Made by a program: the position numbers and the translations under genes. Shown piece by piece: positions 1 through 8,531 of a stretch of 32,509 nucleotides of DNA. This stretch comes from Bdellovibrio sp. (GTDB lineage: Bacteria > Bdellovibrionota > Bdellovibrionia > Bdellovibrionales > Bdellovibrionaceae), in the NCBI GenBank assembly GCA_017745015.1, contig JAGIAF010000004.1:1-32509 (forward strand), written 5' to 3'. Below the pieces are notes generated by a model that had not been told where the DNA came from, made no database searches, and saw only the letters and a program-made list of their open reading frames with translations. The number at the start of each line of letters is the position of its first letter. Position 1 is the first letter of the stretch.

Positions 1-588
1 GATCGGGACAATCATCCGGAAATGGAAGGCGAAATCAGTATTGATCTGGCCAATCATCCCCTGGGCGTGATGGTCGGATACCGTGACTCAGATGTGAGTA
101 AGACTGCGACCTCAAGTTTCTACCGGACTGGAGACTTGGCCACTCGTGATGACGAAGGCTACTACACCTTTGTGGGGCGAGCCGATGATGTTTTTAAATG
201 TTCAGATTATCGCATCAGTCCTTTTGAAATTGAGAGCATTCTTTTGGAGCATCCGGCAGTGCGCGAAGTCGCCGTGATCCCAAGTCCCGATCCTTTACGC
301 CTCAATGTGCCTAAGGCAGTGATCTTTTTAGCGAAGGGGATGGAACCCACTAAGGAGTTGGCATTGCAAATCATGAATCACTCGCGCTCGCGTTTGACGC
401 CATTTAAGCGTATTCGCAGAGTGGAATTTTCTGATTTGCCGAAAACAACTTCAGGAAAAATTCGTCGCGTGGAACTGCGAGTGCGCGAGCAAAAACGTGT
501 CGCCGCGAATGAGAAATCTCCTTATGAATTTTGGGAAGAAGACTTTAAAGCGATTCTTCCAGAGACTTGGGCGCAGGATCTTCCTTAA
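1..588 (+). CDS. AMP-dependent acyl-CoA/acetyl-CoA synthetase family protein, C-terminal part (5' end outside window)
   Basis: Frame 1 is open from base 1 (DRDNHPEMEGEIS...). Contains YRTGDLATRDDEGYYTFVGRADDVFK and PKTTSGKIRR, core motifs of the adenylate-forming family. Confidence 0.9.
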   Translation, partial: DRDNHPEMEGEISIDLANHPLGVMVGYRDSDVSKTATSSFYRTGDLATRDDEGYYTFVGRADDVFKCSDYRISPFEIESILLEHPAVREVAVIPSPDPLRLNVPKAVIFLAKGMEPTKELALQIMNHSRSRLTPFKRIRRVEFSDLPKTTSGKIRRVELRVREQKRVAANEKSPYEFWEEDFKAILPETWAQDLP

Positions 589-1420
589 AAAAATCCGACA
601 CGGCATGGATGTTAAAATTAATTTGAAAGAGTCTGCGTTCGGCAAACGCGTCGGAATTATATTTGCTAAAAACTTGCTTCACAAAATTTTCAAGATCGCC
701 GAGAAATTGTTCGAAGTTTTCTTCTTTCAACGCAAGAAGCAGGCTGCGATAGCGACGATCACTTTTGGGAAGTTGGCCTGCGTGGATCGCTTCCAGCAAA
801 CTTTGTTTGTGATATGCAAGAAGAACGTCGTTGCCTAAATTGTCGGGAACTCTGAAGGACTTGGTGAGCGCATGCCAGTGAATTTGTTCGTCAATCAATG
901 AGGATTCAGCCAATTGTAAAGAGCGTAAGACCTCCAGGGCTTCCAGAGTATCCTCTAAAGAAACATTCAGAAGTAGCGCAAGTTTCAAAGGGGTTTTCTG
1001 AATATCGCTGAATCCAAGAATAGTAAGAAGACGTGGATAGATAGTTTTTAACGTCAATTTCGCAGGATCGAGAATCTGCTTCTGCGGATAATCCATATGA
1101 ATGAGCTGGCGAAGACGACGTCCATAGAGGTCTCTTTGTTCTGCTGTACGAGCTCGGGAATACAAGGATAGAAGCTGAAAGTATTCTTTTTCAGAGTTAT
1201 CGAGTTCTAAGTTTTCACAAAATAAGGGAATGGTTTCGGTGGTCAGATTTCTTCGCCCGACGATAATTTGTCTTAAGAAGGATTTGTTAGTGAGTCCCAA
1301 CTCCTGAGCCCATGTTGCATAGGAAAATTCCGGATCTATCTGCTTCTTGTATGTATACACGTCAGTAAGAAAATCATTGATATTCAGATAGTTTTTTATA
1401 TTCGGGCGAGGTGTGTTCAT
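545..1420 (-). CDS. TIGR02147 family protein (Bdellovibrio/Fibrobacter-type putative regulator)
   Basis: 291 aa ORF; N-terminus NINDFLTDVYTYKKQIDPEFSYATWAQELGLTNKSFLRQIIVGRRNLT resembles TIGR02147 proteins. The 3' end overlaps the convergent CDS by 44 bp. Confidence 0.75.
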   Translation of the reverse strand: MNTPRPNIKNYLNINDFLTDVYTYKKQIDPEFSYATWAQELGLTNKSFLRQIIVGRRNLTTETIPLFCENLELDNSEKEYFQLLSLYSRARTAEQRDLYGRRLRQLIHMDYPQKQILDPAKLTLKTIYPRLLTILGFSDIQKTPLKLALLLNVSLEDTLEALEVLRSLQLAESSLIDEQIHWHALTKSFRVPDNLGNDVLLAYHKQSLLEAIHAGQLPKSDRRYRSLLLALKEENFEQFLGDLENFVKQVFSKYNSDAFAERRLFQINFNIHAVSDFFKEDPAPKSLEESL

Positions 1421-1671
1421 TGGAGAATTCCAGCATTTTATTTAGAACTTGTAAAGCGCTCTAGGGGTGTGCAAACGTGCGCACGCAGTTAGGTGGGGTG
1501 AAAAAAAATGCTGAAATTCGTATACTATTTAGTCATCGAATTCTAAGTGGAAGGATGGAAACGATACTGAATCGAGATGGAGAGTGGCGTCGCTTTTGCT
1601 ATGAGCTTGTCCAACAACCAATTCGACCTTTAAGCATTCCGCAATTTCGCGAGCAGTTGAAGGCGCAAACA

Positions 1672-2196
1672 ATGAACGAAAGGAATGTTTTTATGAAAGC
1701 AGTTTTTTTATTACCTCTTTTGGTCGCTACCAATGTGTTTGCCTCTACGGGCGATATTGGATCTGGAGGCGTATCCAGCTCAGTTTGTAACGATTCGGAG
1801 AAATCTTATTTTTTATTGTGGGAAACCGACCGGATTTCAGAAAAGTATGACTGTGAAGGTTTTGAGTCTGCTCTGTGCGTTGTGAAGGCTACGTGGAAGC
1901 ATAATGGGGACGAGTATGTAAGTGTTTTTGGAAGTCTTGGAGGAGAAAGAGTAAACATGAAAGTCAGATTAGAGGACGACGTTCAGGGCAGTGTTTCCGA
2001 AGAGGATGGTCTTCTTGTTATTAAACAGCAGCCAGTACCTGCAGCAATTATTGATCAATATAAGTACAAACATCTGTTTGTCTTGGATAAGAATACAGGC
2101 AGTGCTGGCTATCGTAGTGAGAAGAAAGAAGTTATGTCGCTTTCATCGTGGAAGGTCCGTCGTACAGACAAACTGTCTTGCAAAAGAAGTATATAA
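1672..2196 (+). CDS. Hypothetical secreted protein
   Basis: ORF called from 1477, but the signal peptide MKAVFLLPLLVATNVFAS starts at 1693 (or 1672 MNERNVFMKAV...). Confidence 0.6.
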   Translation: MNERNVFMKAVFLLPLLVATNVFASTGDIGSGGVSSSVCNDSEKSYFLLWETDRISEKYDCEGFESALCVVKATWKHNGDEYVSVFGSLGGERVNMKVRLEDDVQGSVSEEDGLLVIKQQPVPAAIIDQYKYKHLFVLDKNTGSAGYRSEKKEVMSLSSWKVRRTDKLSCKRSI

Positions 2197-2204
2197 TCTT
2201 GAAA

Positions 2205-2228
2205 GGGTCCCAATGAGGACCCTTTTTT
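2205..2228 (+). terminator. Rho-independent terminator
   Basis: GGGTCC-caatga-GGACCC followed by TTTTTT just after the stop at 2196. Confidence 0.85.
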
Positions 2229-2409
2229 ATTCATCAGTCCAGTCTTCCTTAGTGATCCCTGTCAATTGACACGTTTGAAATATCAACTGCATTCGCATTC
2301 AGATTATTTTAGACAATCCTCCAGCGCGAACCCGAGACATCTTCGATACAGTTATCTCAACCCCCGGATTAAACTGAAGGGCCTGCACCCAAAGCAAACA
2401 ATTGAAAGG

Positions 2410-2778
2410 ATGAATATGTCTGACGGTCGAGAACTCAAAGTGGTAAGATTGCCTCTGAGATCCTCAAGTACCGCCACTGCGGTGTCTGTGCAAGAAAGCG
2501 AACTTAAAGATGGAGCTCGTGAGCGCGGACGCTCAATATTGCAATCGATTCTGATGGAGATGATTGATCACGCGGATCATATTGTTGTGGATTATTCTGT
2601 CGGGGAGCGAACGACGATTTTCAAAGTCGATTGTCATCCAAGAAGTTTGGGGCAGCTGATTGGTTCTAAAGGAAAAAACATTAGTGGGATTCGTGCGGTG
2701 ATAGCTGCAATGATGGCTCGCCAAGGAATTCGTGCGATTGTTGAGATTCCTTATATTGCGCCGGTAGCTGGGGATTAG
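2410..2778 (+). CDS. KH-domain RNA-binding protein (KhpA-like)
   Basis: HPRSLGQLIGSKGKNISGIRAVIAAMMARQGIRAIVEI contains the KH signature GxxG (IGSKGKNI). Start is probably 2410 or 2416 rather than 2266. Confidence 0.75.
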   Translation: MNMSDGRELKVVRLPLRSSSTATAVSVQESELKDGARERGRSILQSILMEMIDHADHIVVDYSVGERTTIFKVDCHPRSLGQLIGSKGKNISGIRAVIAAMMARQGIRAIVEIPYIAPVAGD

Positions 2779-2784
2779 CGAAAA

Positions 2785-3060
2785 TAGAGGAATTTTGGCT
2801 TTGCCAAAATTGGCGAAGCCCCTCTCTCAGAAGTGCAAGTCTTCCGTGGCACTTCTTTTAGTGAGAGAGAGCCTCGCTTCATAATAAATCAAAAGCGGTT
2901 TGTTAAGTATGCTACGGCTGGGTGGCTAAAGTCGAATCGCTAATTTTTATGGTATCCATAAGAATAACGCGCCGTCGCCAAGGCTTTGGCGCGCAGGCGC
3001 GCGTCGGACCGCGAACGCGGATTTTCGTTGCATGGAAAATGGGTACAGCGTACCTCCTAA
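2785..3060 (+). other. Dense array of inverted repeats in the khpA-like/pgpA intergenic region (candidate structured RNA/leader)
   Basis: 2791-2799/2803-2811 AATTTTGGC/GCCAAAATT; 2822-2836/2849-2869 CTCTCTCAGAAGTGC/GCACTTC-ttttag-TGAGAGAG; 2947-2961 TTATGGtatCCATAA; GCCAAggctTTGGC; GCGCGCagGCGCGC; CCGCGaaCGCGG; GGTACagcGTACC. Confidence 0.5.
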
Positions 3061-3063
3061 ATA

Positions 3064-3543
3064 ATGAGAAACTTCCTTAAAAAACTAGCAACATTTTTTG
3101 GTGTGGGGCTGAGTCCTAAAGCGCCGGGAACTGTGGCTACTGTTGTGACTATTCCCTTGGTTTTGCTTTTGAATTTGGCGGGACCAGTGGTTTACATGAT
3201 AGCGACTGTGGTGTTGTTTGCGGTGGGTATCCTTGCTGCGCAAGCTTACGAGACCGACATGGGTGGTCATGATCACAGTGAAATCGTGATCGATGAGGTT
3301 GTTGGCTTCCTGATTACAATGGTTTGGATGCCGATGACATGGCAGGCCATTTTAATTGGATTTGTGCTGTTCAGATTACTGGACATTACGAAGCCTTTAT
3401 TCATAGGATATTTAGACAAGAAGATCCAAGGAGGTCTTGGCGTGATGGCAGACGACGTTGCCGCTGGTATCGTTGCGAGCTTAATCATGCAACTTCTCTT
3501 TACCCACACCAATTGGTTGGGTTCACAAATCGTGGTTCCGTAA
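3064..3543 (+). CDS. pgpA: Phosphatidylglycerophosphatase A
   Basis: FFGVGLSPKAPGTVATV, YETDMGGHDHSEIVIDEVVGFLITM and LLDITKPLFIGYLDKKIQGGLGVMADDVAAGI are typical PgpA motifs. Confidence 0.92.
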   Translation: MRNFLKKLATFFGVGLSPKAPGTVATVVTIPLVLLLNLAGPVVYMIATVVLFAVGILAAQAYETDMGGHDHSEIVIDEVVGFLITMVWMPMTWQAILIGFVLFRLLDITKPLFIGYLDKKIQGGLGVMADDVAAGIVASLIMQLLFTHTNWLGSQIVVP

Positions 3544-4029
3544 ATGGCAGCACGAGACGAGAAGCTCCAAGAACTTATTAGATCCCTTCGCGACCAAAAA
3601 CTCACAGTGGGTTTTGCGGAAAGTTGTACTGGAGGTGCACTTTCGGCATTTTTGACAGAGCAAGCAGGTATATCCGACATCTTTTTAGGCTCTGTGGTTT
3701 CTTACTCTAACGAGGCGAAGGTGGATCTTCTGGGGGTCCGTCGAGACACTCTCATGCAAGAGGGTGCGGTGAGCGAGTCAGTCGCTCGTCAAATGGCGCA
3801 CGGAGTGCGTCGACAGCTTAAAACCGATTGGTCTGTGGCAGTCACAGGCATCGCTGGTCCGACCGGTGGAACACCGACGAAGCCAGTGGGCACTGTATGT
3901 ATTGCTATTGCTGGACCGAGCTTTGAAGAATCTCGAAAAGAAAACTTTTCGGGAGATCGCAAAGCCATCCAGCAAGCATCCGTAGACTATTCAGTTCGTT
4001 GGCTGGCTGAAGTTCTCGACAGGAAATAA
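3544..4029 (+). CDS. cinA: CinA C-terminal domain / nicotinamide-nucleotide amidohydrolase family protein
   Basis: LTVGFAESCTGGALSAFLT...GSVVSYSNEAK...VAVTGIAGPTGGTPTKPVGTV is the CinA/PncC signature. Start directly abuts the pgpA stop and the gene sits upstream of recA. Confidence 0.9.
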   Translation: MAARDEKLQELIRSLRDQKLTVGFAESCTGGALSAFLTEQAGISDIFLGSVVSYSNEAKVDLLGVRRDTLMQEGAVSESVARQMAHGVRRQLKTDWSVAVTGIAGPTGGTPTKPVGTVCIAIAGPSFEESRKENFSGDRKAIQQASVDYSVRWLAEVLDRK

Positions 4030-4070
4030 AACGGCAGCCCCGCTGCTCAAACAAAAACAATAAAAGTGTT

Positions 4071-4084
4071 GTGGTAAGTACCAC
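4071..4084. promoter_or_regulatory. Dyad GTGGTA-AG-TACCAC upstream of recA
   Basis: Perfect 6+6 inverted repeat 22 nt upstream of the recA ATG. Confidence 0.45.
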
Positions 4085-4105
4085 ATAAAAGAGAGGGATA
4101 CGCAG

Positions 4106-5245
4106 ATGGCAACAAATACAGCTGTGGCAGATGCAAAAGCACAAAACGAGAAAAACAAAGCCTTAGAATTGGCCGTTTCGTCTATCGAAAAGCAATTCGG
4201 TAAAGGTTCAATCATGCGTTTGGGCGCGAACGATTCTTTGGTTAAAGACGTTGAAGCTATCAGCACGGGTGCATTGAGCTTGGATTTGGCTCTGGGTATC
4301 GGCGGTCTTCCAAAAGGTCGTATCGTAGAAATCTACGGGCCTGAGTCTTCTGGTAAAACGACTCTTTGCTTGTCCGTTATCGCTCAAGCTCAGAAAAAAG
4401 GCGGCGTGGTCGCATTCGTAGATGCTGAGCACGCTTTGGATATCAACTATGCTCGTAAATTGGGTGTGAACACTGAAGACATGTTGATCTCTCAACCTGA
4501 CACTGGTGAACAAGCTCTTGAAATTGTAGAAACTCTTGTTCGCTCTGGCGCTATCGACGTATTGGTTGTCGACTCCGTAGCAGCATTGGTTCCTCGTGCG
4601 GAGATCGAAGGCGACATGGGTGATTCTCACGTGGGTCTTCAAGCTCGTTTGATGTCACAGGCTCTTCGTAAATTGACAGCGGCTGTGAATCGTTCAAACA
4701 CTCTTGTTATCTTCATCAACCAACTTCGTATGAAAATCGGAGTGATGTTCGGTAACCCAGAAACGACTACGGGTGGTAACGCGTTGAAGTTCTACTCTTC
4801 TGTTCGTTTGGATGTACGTCGTGTGGGCGCGATCAAAAACGGTGAAGACGTGACTGGTAACCGTACTGCAGTTAAAGTTGTGAAAAACAAAATGGCTCCT
4901 CCGTTCACTAAAGTTGAATTCGACTTGATGTACGGCGAAGGTATTTCTGAAGAAGGTGACTTGCTGGATCTAGCAGTGACTGCAAACATGGTTGAAAAAT
5001 CTGGTGCATGGTTCTCTATCAATGGTGAGCGCATGGGCCAAGGCCGCGATGCTGCTAAAAACTTCTTGAAAGAGCACCCAGAATACATGACTGAACTTCG
5101 CAACAAAATCTTGGCAGCGAACGGTATCGGTAAACTTTTGATCGACGCTGAAGGTAACAACGGCGAAGACCACGAAGGCACTGAACCAACAGAAATGCCA
5201 ACTGAAGACGCAGCTCCAAAAAAAGCTAAAAAAGCTAAGCACTAG
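4106..5245 (+). CDS. recA: Recombinase A
   Basis: [17 protein letters not shown] Walker [36 protein letters not shown]; 379 aa. Confidence 0.99.
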   Translation: MATNTAVADAKAQNEKNKALELAVSSIEKQFGKGSIMRLGANDSLVKDVEAISTGALSLDLALGIGGLPKGRIVEIYGPESSGKTTLCLSVIAQAQKKGGVVAFVDAEHALDINYARKLGVNTEDMLISQPDTGEQALEIVETLVRSGAIDVLVVDSVAALVPRAEIEGDMGDSHVGLQARLMSQALRKLTAAVNRSNTLVIFINQLRMKIGVMFGNPETTTGGNALKFYSSVRLDVRRVGAIKNGEDVTGNRTAVKVVKNKMAPPFTKVEFDLMYGEGISEEGDLLDLAVTANMVEKSGAWFSINGERMGQGRDAAKNFLKEHPEYMTELRNKILAANGIGKLLIDAEGNNGEDHEGTEPTEMPTEDAAPKKAKKAKH

Positions 5246-5259
5246 GGCCATCTGGCACC

Positions 5260-5302
5260 GCAGTGCCGGAGCGATGGTCGTCGCGCAGGCTGAAGCAGTT
5301 TG
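5260..5302 (+). repeat. Dispersed 3'-flanking element, copy A
   Basis: gcagtgccggagcgatggtcgtcgcgcaggctgaagcagtttg; 38/43 identical to copy B at 21114-21156. Confidence 0.6.
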
Positions 5303-5310
5303 AATTTTCA

Positions 5311-5341
5311 AAACCCGCCTCGAAAGAGAGCGGGTTTTTTT
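5311..5341 (+). terminator. Rho-independent terminator downstream of recA
   Basis: AAACCCGC ... GCGGGTTT followed by T run. Confidence 0.85.
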
Positions 5342-5388
5342 ATTGTTTAGGACTCAGGTCTAGGTTCCTTCATTCTTGAAGTAGCAAT

Positions 5389-5396
5389 TCCGATAA
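5389..5396 (+). promoter_or_regulatory. Sigma28-type -10 box (TCCGATAA), 7 nt before the ATG
   Basis: Matches GCCGATAA 7/8; no recognisable -35 at canonical spacing. Confidence 0.4.
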
Positions 5397-5403
5397 AGAG
5401 GGG

Positions 5404-5844
5404 ATGAAGAAGTATGTTGAACACAAAGTATTTAGCGAAGAGTTGGAGTTGTGGTTTTACCTCCAATCTTTGAAGGGAATCAAACTAGGGGTTCCTGATG
5501 GCTATTACTGCGTGGAGTTTTTGGATACTTCTGAAGGTTTACGCTTCCGTATGATGCTGAGATTCTCTGAGATGAAAACCCTGGGTCGCGTGTTGTATCA
5601 CCGTCCCATGGAACCGCGTTTTTACTTCTATGTAAAAAACGATGAGGTTTTTTGCATGGGAGTTGAATCTCGTTTCTTAAGATCTCGCGACGAGATTGTA
5701 GCTGGTCAGTGGCAGATTCAAGAGTTTCGTGACAGACTCTCGCCGGCAGAGGGCCCTAAGCATCACTTTACCTCAGAAGACTATGCAGCGGCTTGCGATG
5801 CCTTAGTCGAAGCGCTTGTAGTGCAGTCTAAAAAAATCGCCTAG
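5404..5844 (+). CDS. Hypothetical protein
   Basis: 146 aa ORF between a terminator upstream and a convergent gene; plausible composition (LEFLDTSEGLRFRMMLRF-type), no family recognised. Confidence 0.7.
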   Translation: MKKYVEHKVFSEELELWFYLQSLKGIKLGVPDGYYCVEFLDTSEGLRFRMMLRFSEMKTLGRVLYHRPMEPRFYFYVKNDEVFCMGVESRFLRSRDEIVAGQWQIQEFRDRLSPAEGPKHHFTSEDYAAACDALVEALVVQSKKIA

Positions 5845-6189
5845 ATTTTGGCATAAAAGATAATATCCCTGCGCCCTAGTTCCTTTGTAAAATCTTGGAC
5901 TATCAAGTAACGAAATGATGACACTCTTTAATGGAAGAAAATCTTTCCCGTGAATCAACTCGCTGAAAGCAAAGGATCGATCTTCTCGTAAATAAAATAA
6001 CGGAACCGAGGTTGTTTGTTGTAAATCCGTTGTGGAGCAGAAGTAAAAGCCATCTTCCATGGCGCGAAACCAGGGCTCTCCAGCTAGATCTAGAATTGAA
6101 CTACGTTGCAAAAGTTGATAAAGCCGATGGCAGCATTTCGTGTTTTCGATTTCTGAAAATTCCATGGGGAACTTACATGAAAAATTCAT
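5803..6189 (-). CDS. Hypothetical protein
   Basis: 128 aa ORF downstream of and co-directional with 6250-7173 (minus); protein-like composition (AGEPWFRAMEDGFYFCSTTDLQQTTSVPLFYLRED). Overlaps the convergent ORF by 42 bp. Confidence 0.5.
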   Translation of the reverse strand: MNFSCKFPMEFSEIENTKCCHRLYQLLQRSSILDLAGEPWFRAMEDGFYFCSTTDLQQTTSVPLFYLREDRSFAFSELIHGKDFLPLKSVIISLLDSPRFYKGTRAQGYYLLCQNLGDFFRLHYKRFD

Positions 6190-6249
6190 GCGTTGTTCAA
6201 AGAAGGCTCTGGTTTCTATAGCGAAGAAAGCTATGCGAGCGGCGGACCT

Positions 6250-7173
6250 TTAGAAATAGTAGGCGTCGTAGGGAGCTTTACCTGCGAGGTGGACTTTTTC
6301 TGGTTGGCTTTGATAAACGCGGATTTCAATGTACTGAGGTTGGATTACGACCACCACGGAGTTCATATATCCCAAGCTCTTCAGTTGGTGAGGTCTTACC
6401 ACATGGGGAAGAGCATCTGACAATGGGAATTCTTCGAGCATGTTGAGAGTGTTGAATTCACGAATGGCTTGCTCCATGCGCGGGTCGATGACTGCGGAAT
6501 CCATGTCACTGGTTCTTTCATAGGCGCGACCATTCACGAAACTTCCGTACAGAACCAAAGGTCCTTTAAGACCTTGTTGTTCAACGAATTGGTATTTCAT
6601 ACGAAGAGAAGAAAGCAGAATGTCGCTTCCTTCAAGTACCACGGGAGCTTTAGTGATCTCTTGAACTTGCTTGAAGTAAAGGTCCAAAGTTTTTTCCACA
6701 GAGGCATTGCGTTTATTGATCATGTTTCTGAAGAAGCGAGGAGCATCGACGTATTCCGTGATCATCATATCCAGATGACGTTTAAAGAATTTGTAGGGAG
6801 CATCTTTGGAGTATTTCAAAAGCTTTACGTCATTATAGATTTCAGAAACGAGGTCGATCATTTCTTTCTTTTGCTCAGGAGTCAGGGCTTTAAAGCGTGT
6901 CTTCACTAGATCCAAAGAACTGCCTTTTTGATCGATGACATCAAAGCTCATCACTTTTTGATAGCGGCTCATGGCTGAAGAGACTTTTTCTTTATTTACC
7001 AATTTTGCGATTACAGCAGCGTACTCAGGCGTGTGAGAAGCGGCCTCGGTTTCTGGAGAGAACTTCTCCGACAAGATGTATTCACAGACCGGTTTAAAGG
7101 CATAAGCGTGGCCACCCAGCAATACAACGGCTGAGAAAACAAGAGTATTTAGAATACCTAGTGGCAGACGCAT
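6250..7173 (-). CDS. Secreted protein with a nucleotidyltransferase-like GS...DxD motif
   Basis: Signal peptide MRLPLGILNTLVFSAVVLLGGHAYA; LVLYGSFVNGRAYERTSDMDSAVID fits hGS-x(n)-SDxD. Confidence 0.75.
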   Translation of the reverse strand: MRLPLGILNTLVFSAVVLLGGHAYAFKPVCEYILSEKFSPETEAASHTPEYAAVIAKLVNKEKVSSAMSRYQKVMSFDVIDQKGSSLDLVKTRFKALTPEQKKEMIDLVSEIYNDVKLLKYSKDAPYKFFKRHLDMMITEYVDAPRFFRNMINKRNASVEKTLDLYFKQVQEITKAPVVLEGSDILLSSLRMKYQFVEQQGLKGPLVLYGSFVNGRAYERTSDMDSAVIDPRMEQAIREFNTLNMLEEFPLSDALPHVVRPHQLKSLGYMNSVVVVIQPQYIEIRVYQSQPEKVHLAGKAPYDAYYF

Positions 7174-7252
7174 ACGGGCTCCATGACCGAAAAAGTTAAC
7201 CTCTGGTTTTCCTCAGCAAGTGATTTGCCACCCTCAATAAAGCCTCCTTTGA

Positions 7253-7276
7253 TTTGACATACTTTCCTCTGTCAAA
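7253..7276. promoter_or_regulatory. Dyad TTTGACA-N10-TGTCAAA upstream of the small Cys-rich gene
   Basis: Perfect 7-bp arms, 10-bp spacer; the left arm contains TTGACA. Confidence 0.45.
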
Positions 7277-7343
7277 CGATTTACCACTGGGCTGATTCAG
7301 GGATTTTTGTTTAAATCCCATAAATCGATATAAGGAGTTCCAT

Positions 7344-7598
7344 ATGAAGCTAGTATTGGCAGTGATGATGTTAGTGGGTAACTTTGCATTCGCGGCAGAC
7401 ATGGGTGATGTGATGTCACAGGGTAACAAGATGGTCGATCAAGCAAAGGCCAAAGCTCAAGACATCATGGCGGCCTGCAAAGAGGATAAGGTTAAGTACT
7501 GTGACAAGTACAATGAGATCGAAGCATTGAAGCAGTGCTTGAAGATGAATCAAGCAAACTTGTCTGCGGGTTGCAAAGCATCCATGGGTTTGAAATAG
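7344..7598 (+). CDS. Small secreted Cys-rich protein (resembles Cys-rich GLG1/FGFR-type repeat)
   Basis: Signal peptide MKLVLAVMMLVGNFAFA; ACKEDKVKYCDKYNEIEALKQCLKMNQANLSAGCKASM spacing; SD taaggag. Confidence 0.75.
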   Translation: MKLVLAVMMLVGNFAFAADMGDVMSQGNKMVDQAKAKAQDIMAACKEDKVKYCDKYNEIEALKQCLKMNQANLSAGCKASMGLK

Positions 7599-7618
7599 TC
7601 GAAACGTATTTTTGTCTT

Positions 7619-8194
7619 TTAAGAGTTAGCGGCAACTTTTTGAGTGCTTCCGCGCAGACCTTTTTTCGTTTTCTTAATTTTCTTTACTGAAGCCGCCACT
7701 CTTTCTGGTGAAGATTTCTTTTTTGTAGAAGCTACAGCTTTTGGTTGTGAGCTCTTTGTCGCTTTTGCAACGATCGTTTTGATCTTCGATTCTTTCTTTG
7801 CGACCACAGGCGCAGACTTTTTCGTAACTACATCACTCTTTGAAGCCACACTACGTACTGCTTTTGGCTTTGGGAGTTTTTTGCTTTCCGTGCGTTGAGG
7901 AGGGTAAGCTTGCCAGCGACTTGCCACAGTTCTTTTCTTTGAAGTGACAGTCTCGTTGCTCTTTTTGCTCTTCAAGCGAACAACCATCGGAGCCGCAGCA
8001 ACTTTCGCAGATCCTGCTTTCAATTTGGATTTAGATTTCTTTTGTGAGTACTGGCTGGTGCCGACATTTTTAGATAGTTGAGAGTGAAGCTTCGATTGAC
8101 GAGTGAAGCCCGCGTCGATCTCGTGATTTAGATCAACGGCGAATGCGAGGTTGGGAACAATCGCAATTAGTATCAAGAAGATGCACTGTCTCAT
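7619..8194 (-). CDS. Secreted highly basic Lys/Ser/Ala-rich protein
   Basis: MRQCIFLILIAIVPNLAFA signal peptide from 8194, then low-complexity KKS/VAKK-rich region. SD AAGGA. Confidence 0.7.
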   Translation of the reverse strand: MRQCIFLILIAIVPNLAFAVDLNHEIDAGFTRQSKLHSQLSKNVGTSQYSQKKSKSKLKAGSAKVAAAPMVVRLKSKKSNETVTSKKRTVASRWQAYPPQRTESKKLPKPKAVRSVASKSDVVTKKSAPVVAKKESKIKTIVAKATKSSQPKAVASTKKKSSPERVAASVKKIKKTKKGLRGSTQKVAANS

Positions 8195-8531
8195 TATGAA
8201 TCCTTGGTGTAGACCATCCAATTTTGAAAGTGCAATCGCGATGCCGTCTATAAACAACTACCAGTGATTTGATTGAAAAATTCTGTGGAAGTTTGTGACA
8301 GTGTCTAAAACAAATTAGACAGTATAAGCATACATTTTCAGAGTGAGACTTGGACTCGCTGGTGTCAGGAAGTATCTCGTCAATCAAAGCTTCATTGTGA
8401 AACACCGCGCGAAGGTGCATTTTGACTCTTACAAACTGACCAGAGTGCTTTAGATTTCAATAGAGTTCCTTGAATCCTTGGCAAGGTCTTTGTATACCGA
8501 CCCAGCGTACGAACAGATGAAAGGAAATCAG

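Noticed and set aside
5255-5268. TGGCACCGCAGTGCC as a sigma54 site
   Set aside because: No GG-N10-GC spacing; it is a small hairpin in the 3'-flanking element.
6469-6909. 146-aa plus-strand ORF
   Set aside because: Antisense to the exported NTase-motif gene, which has a signal peptide and motif support.
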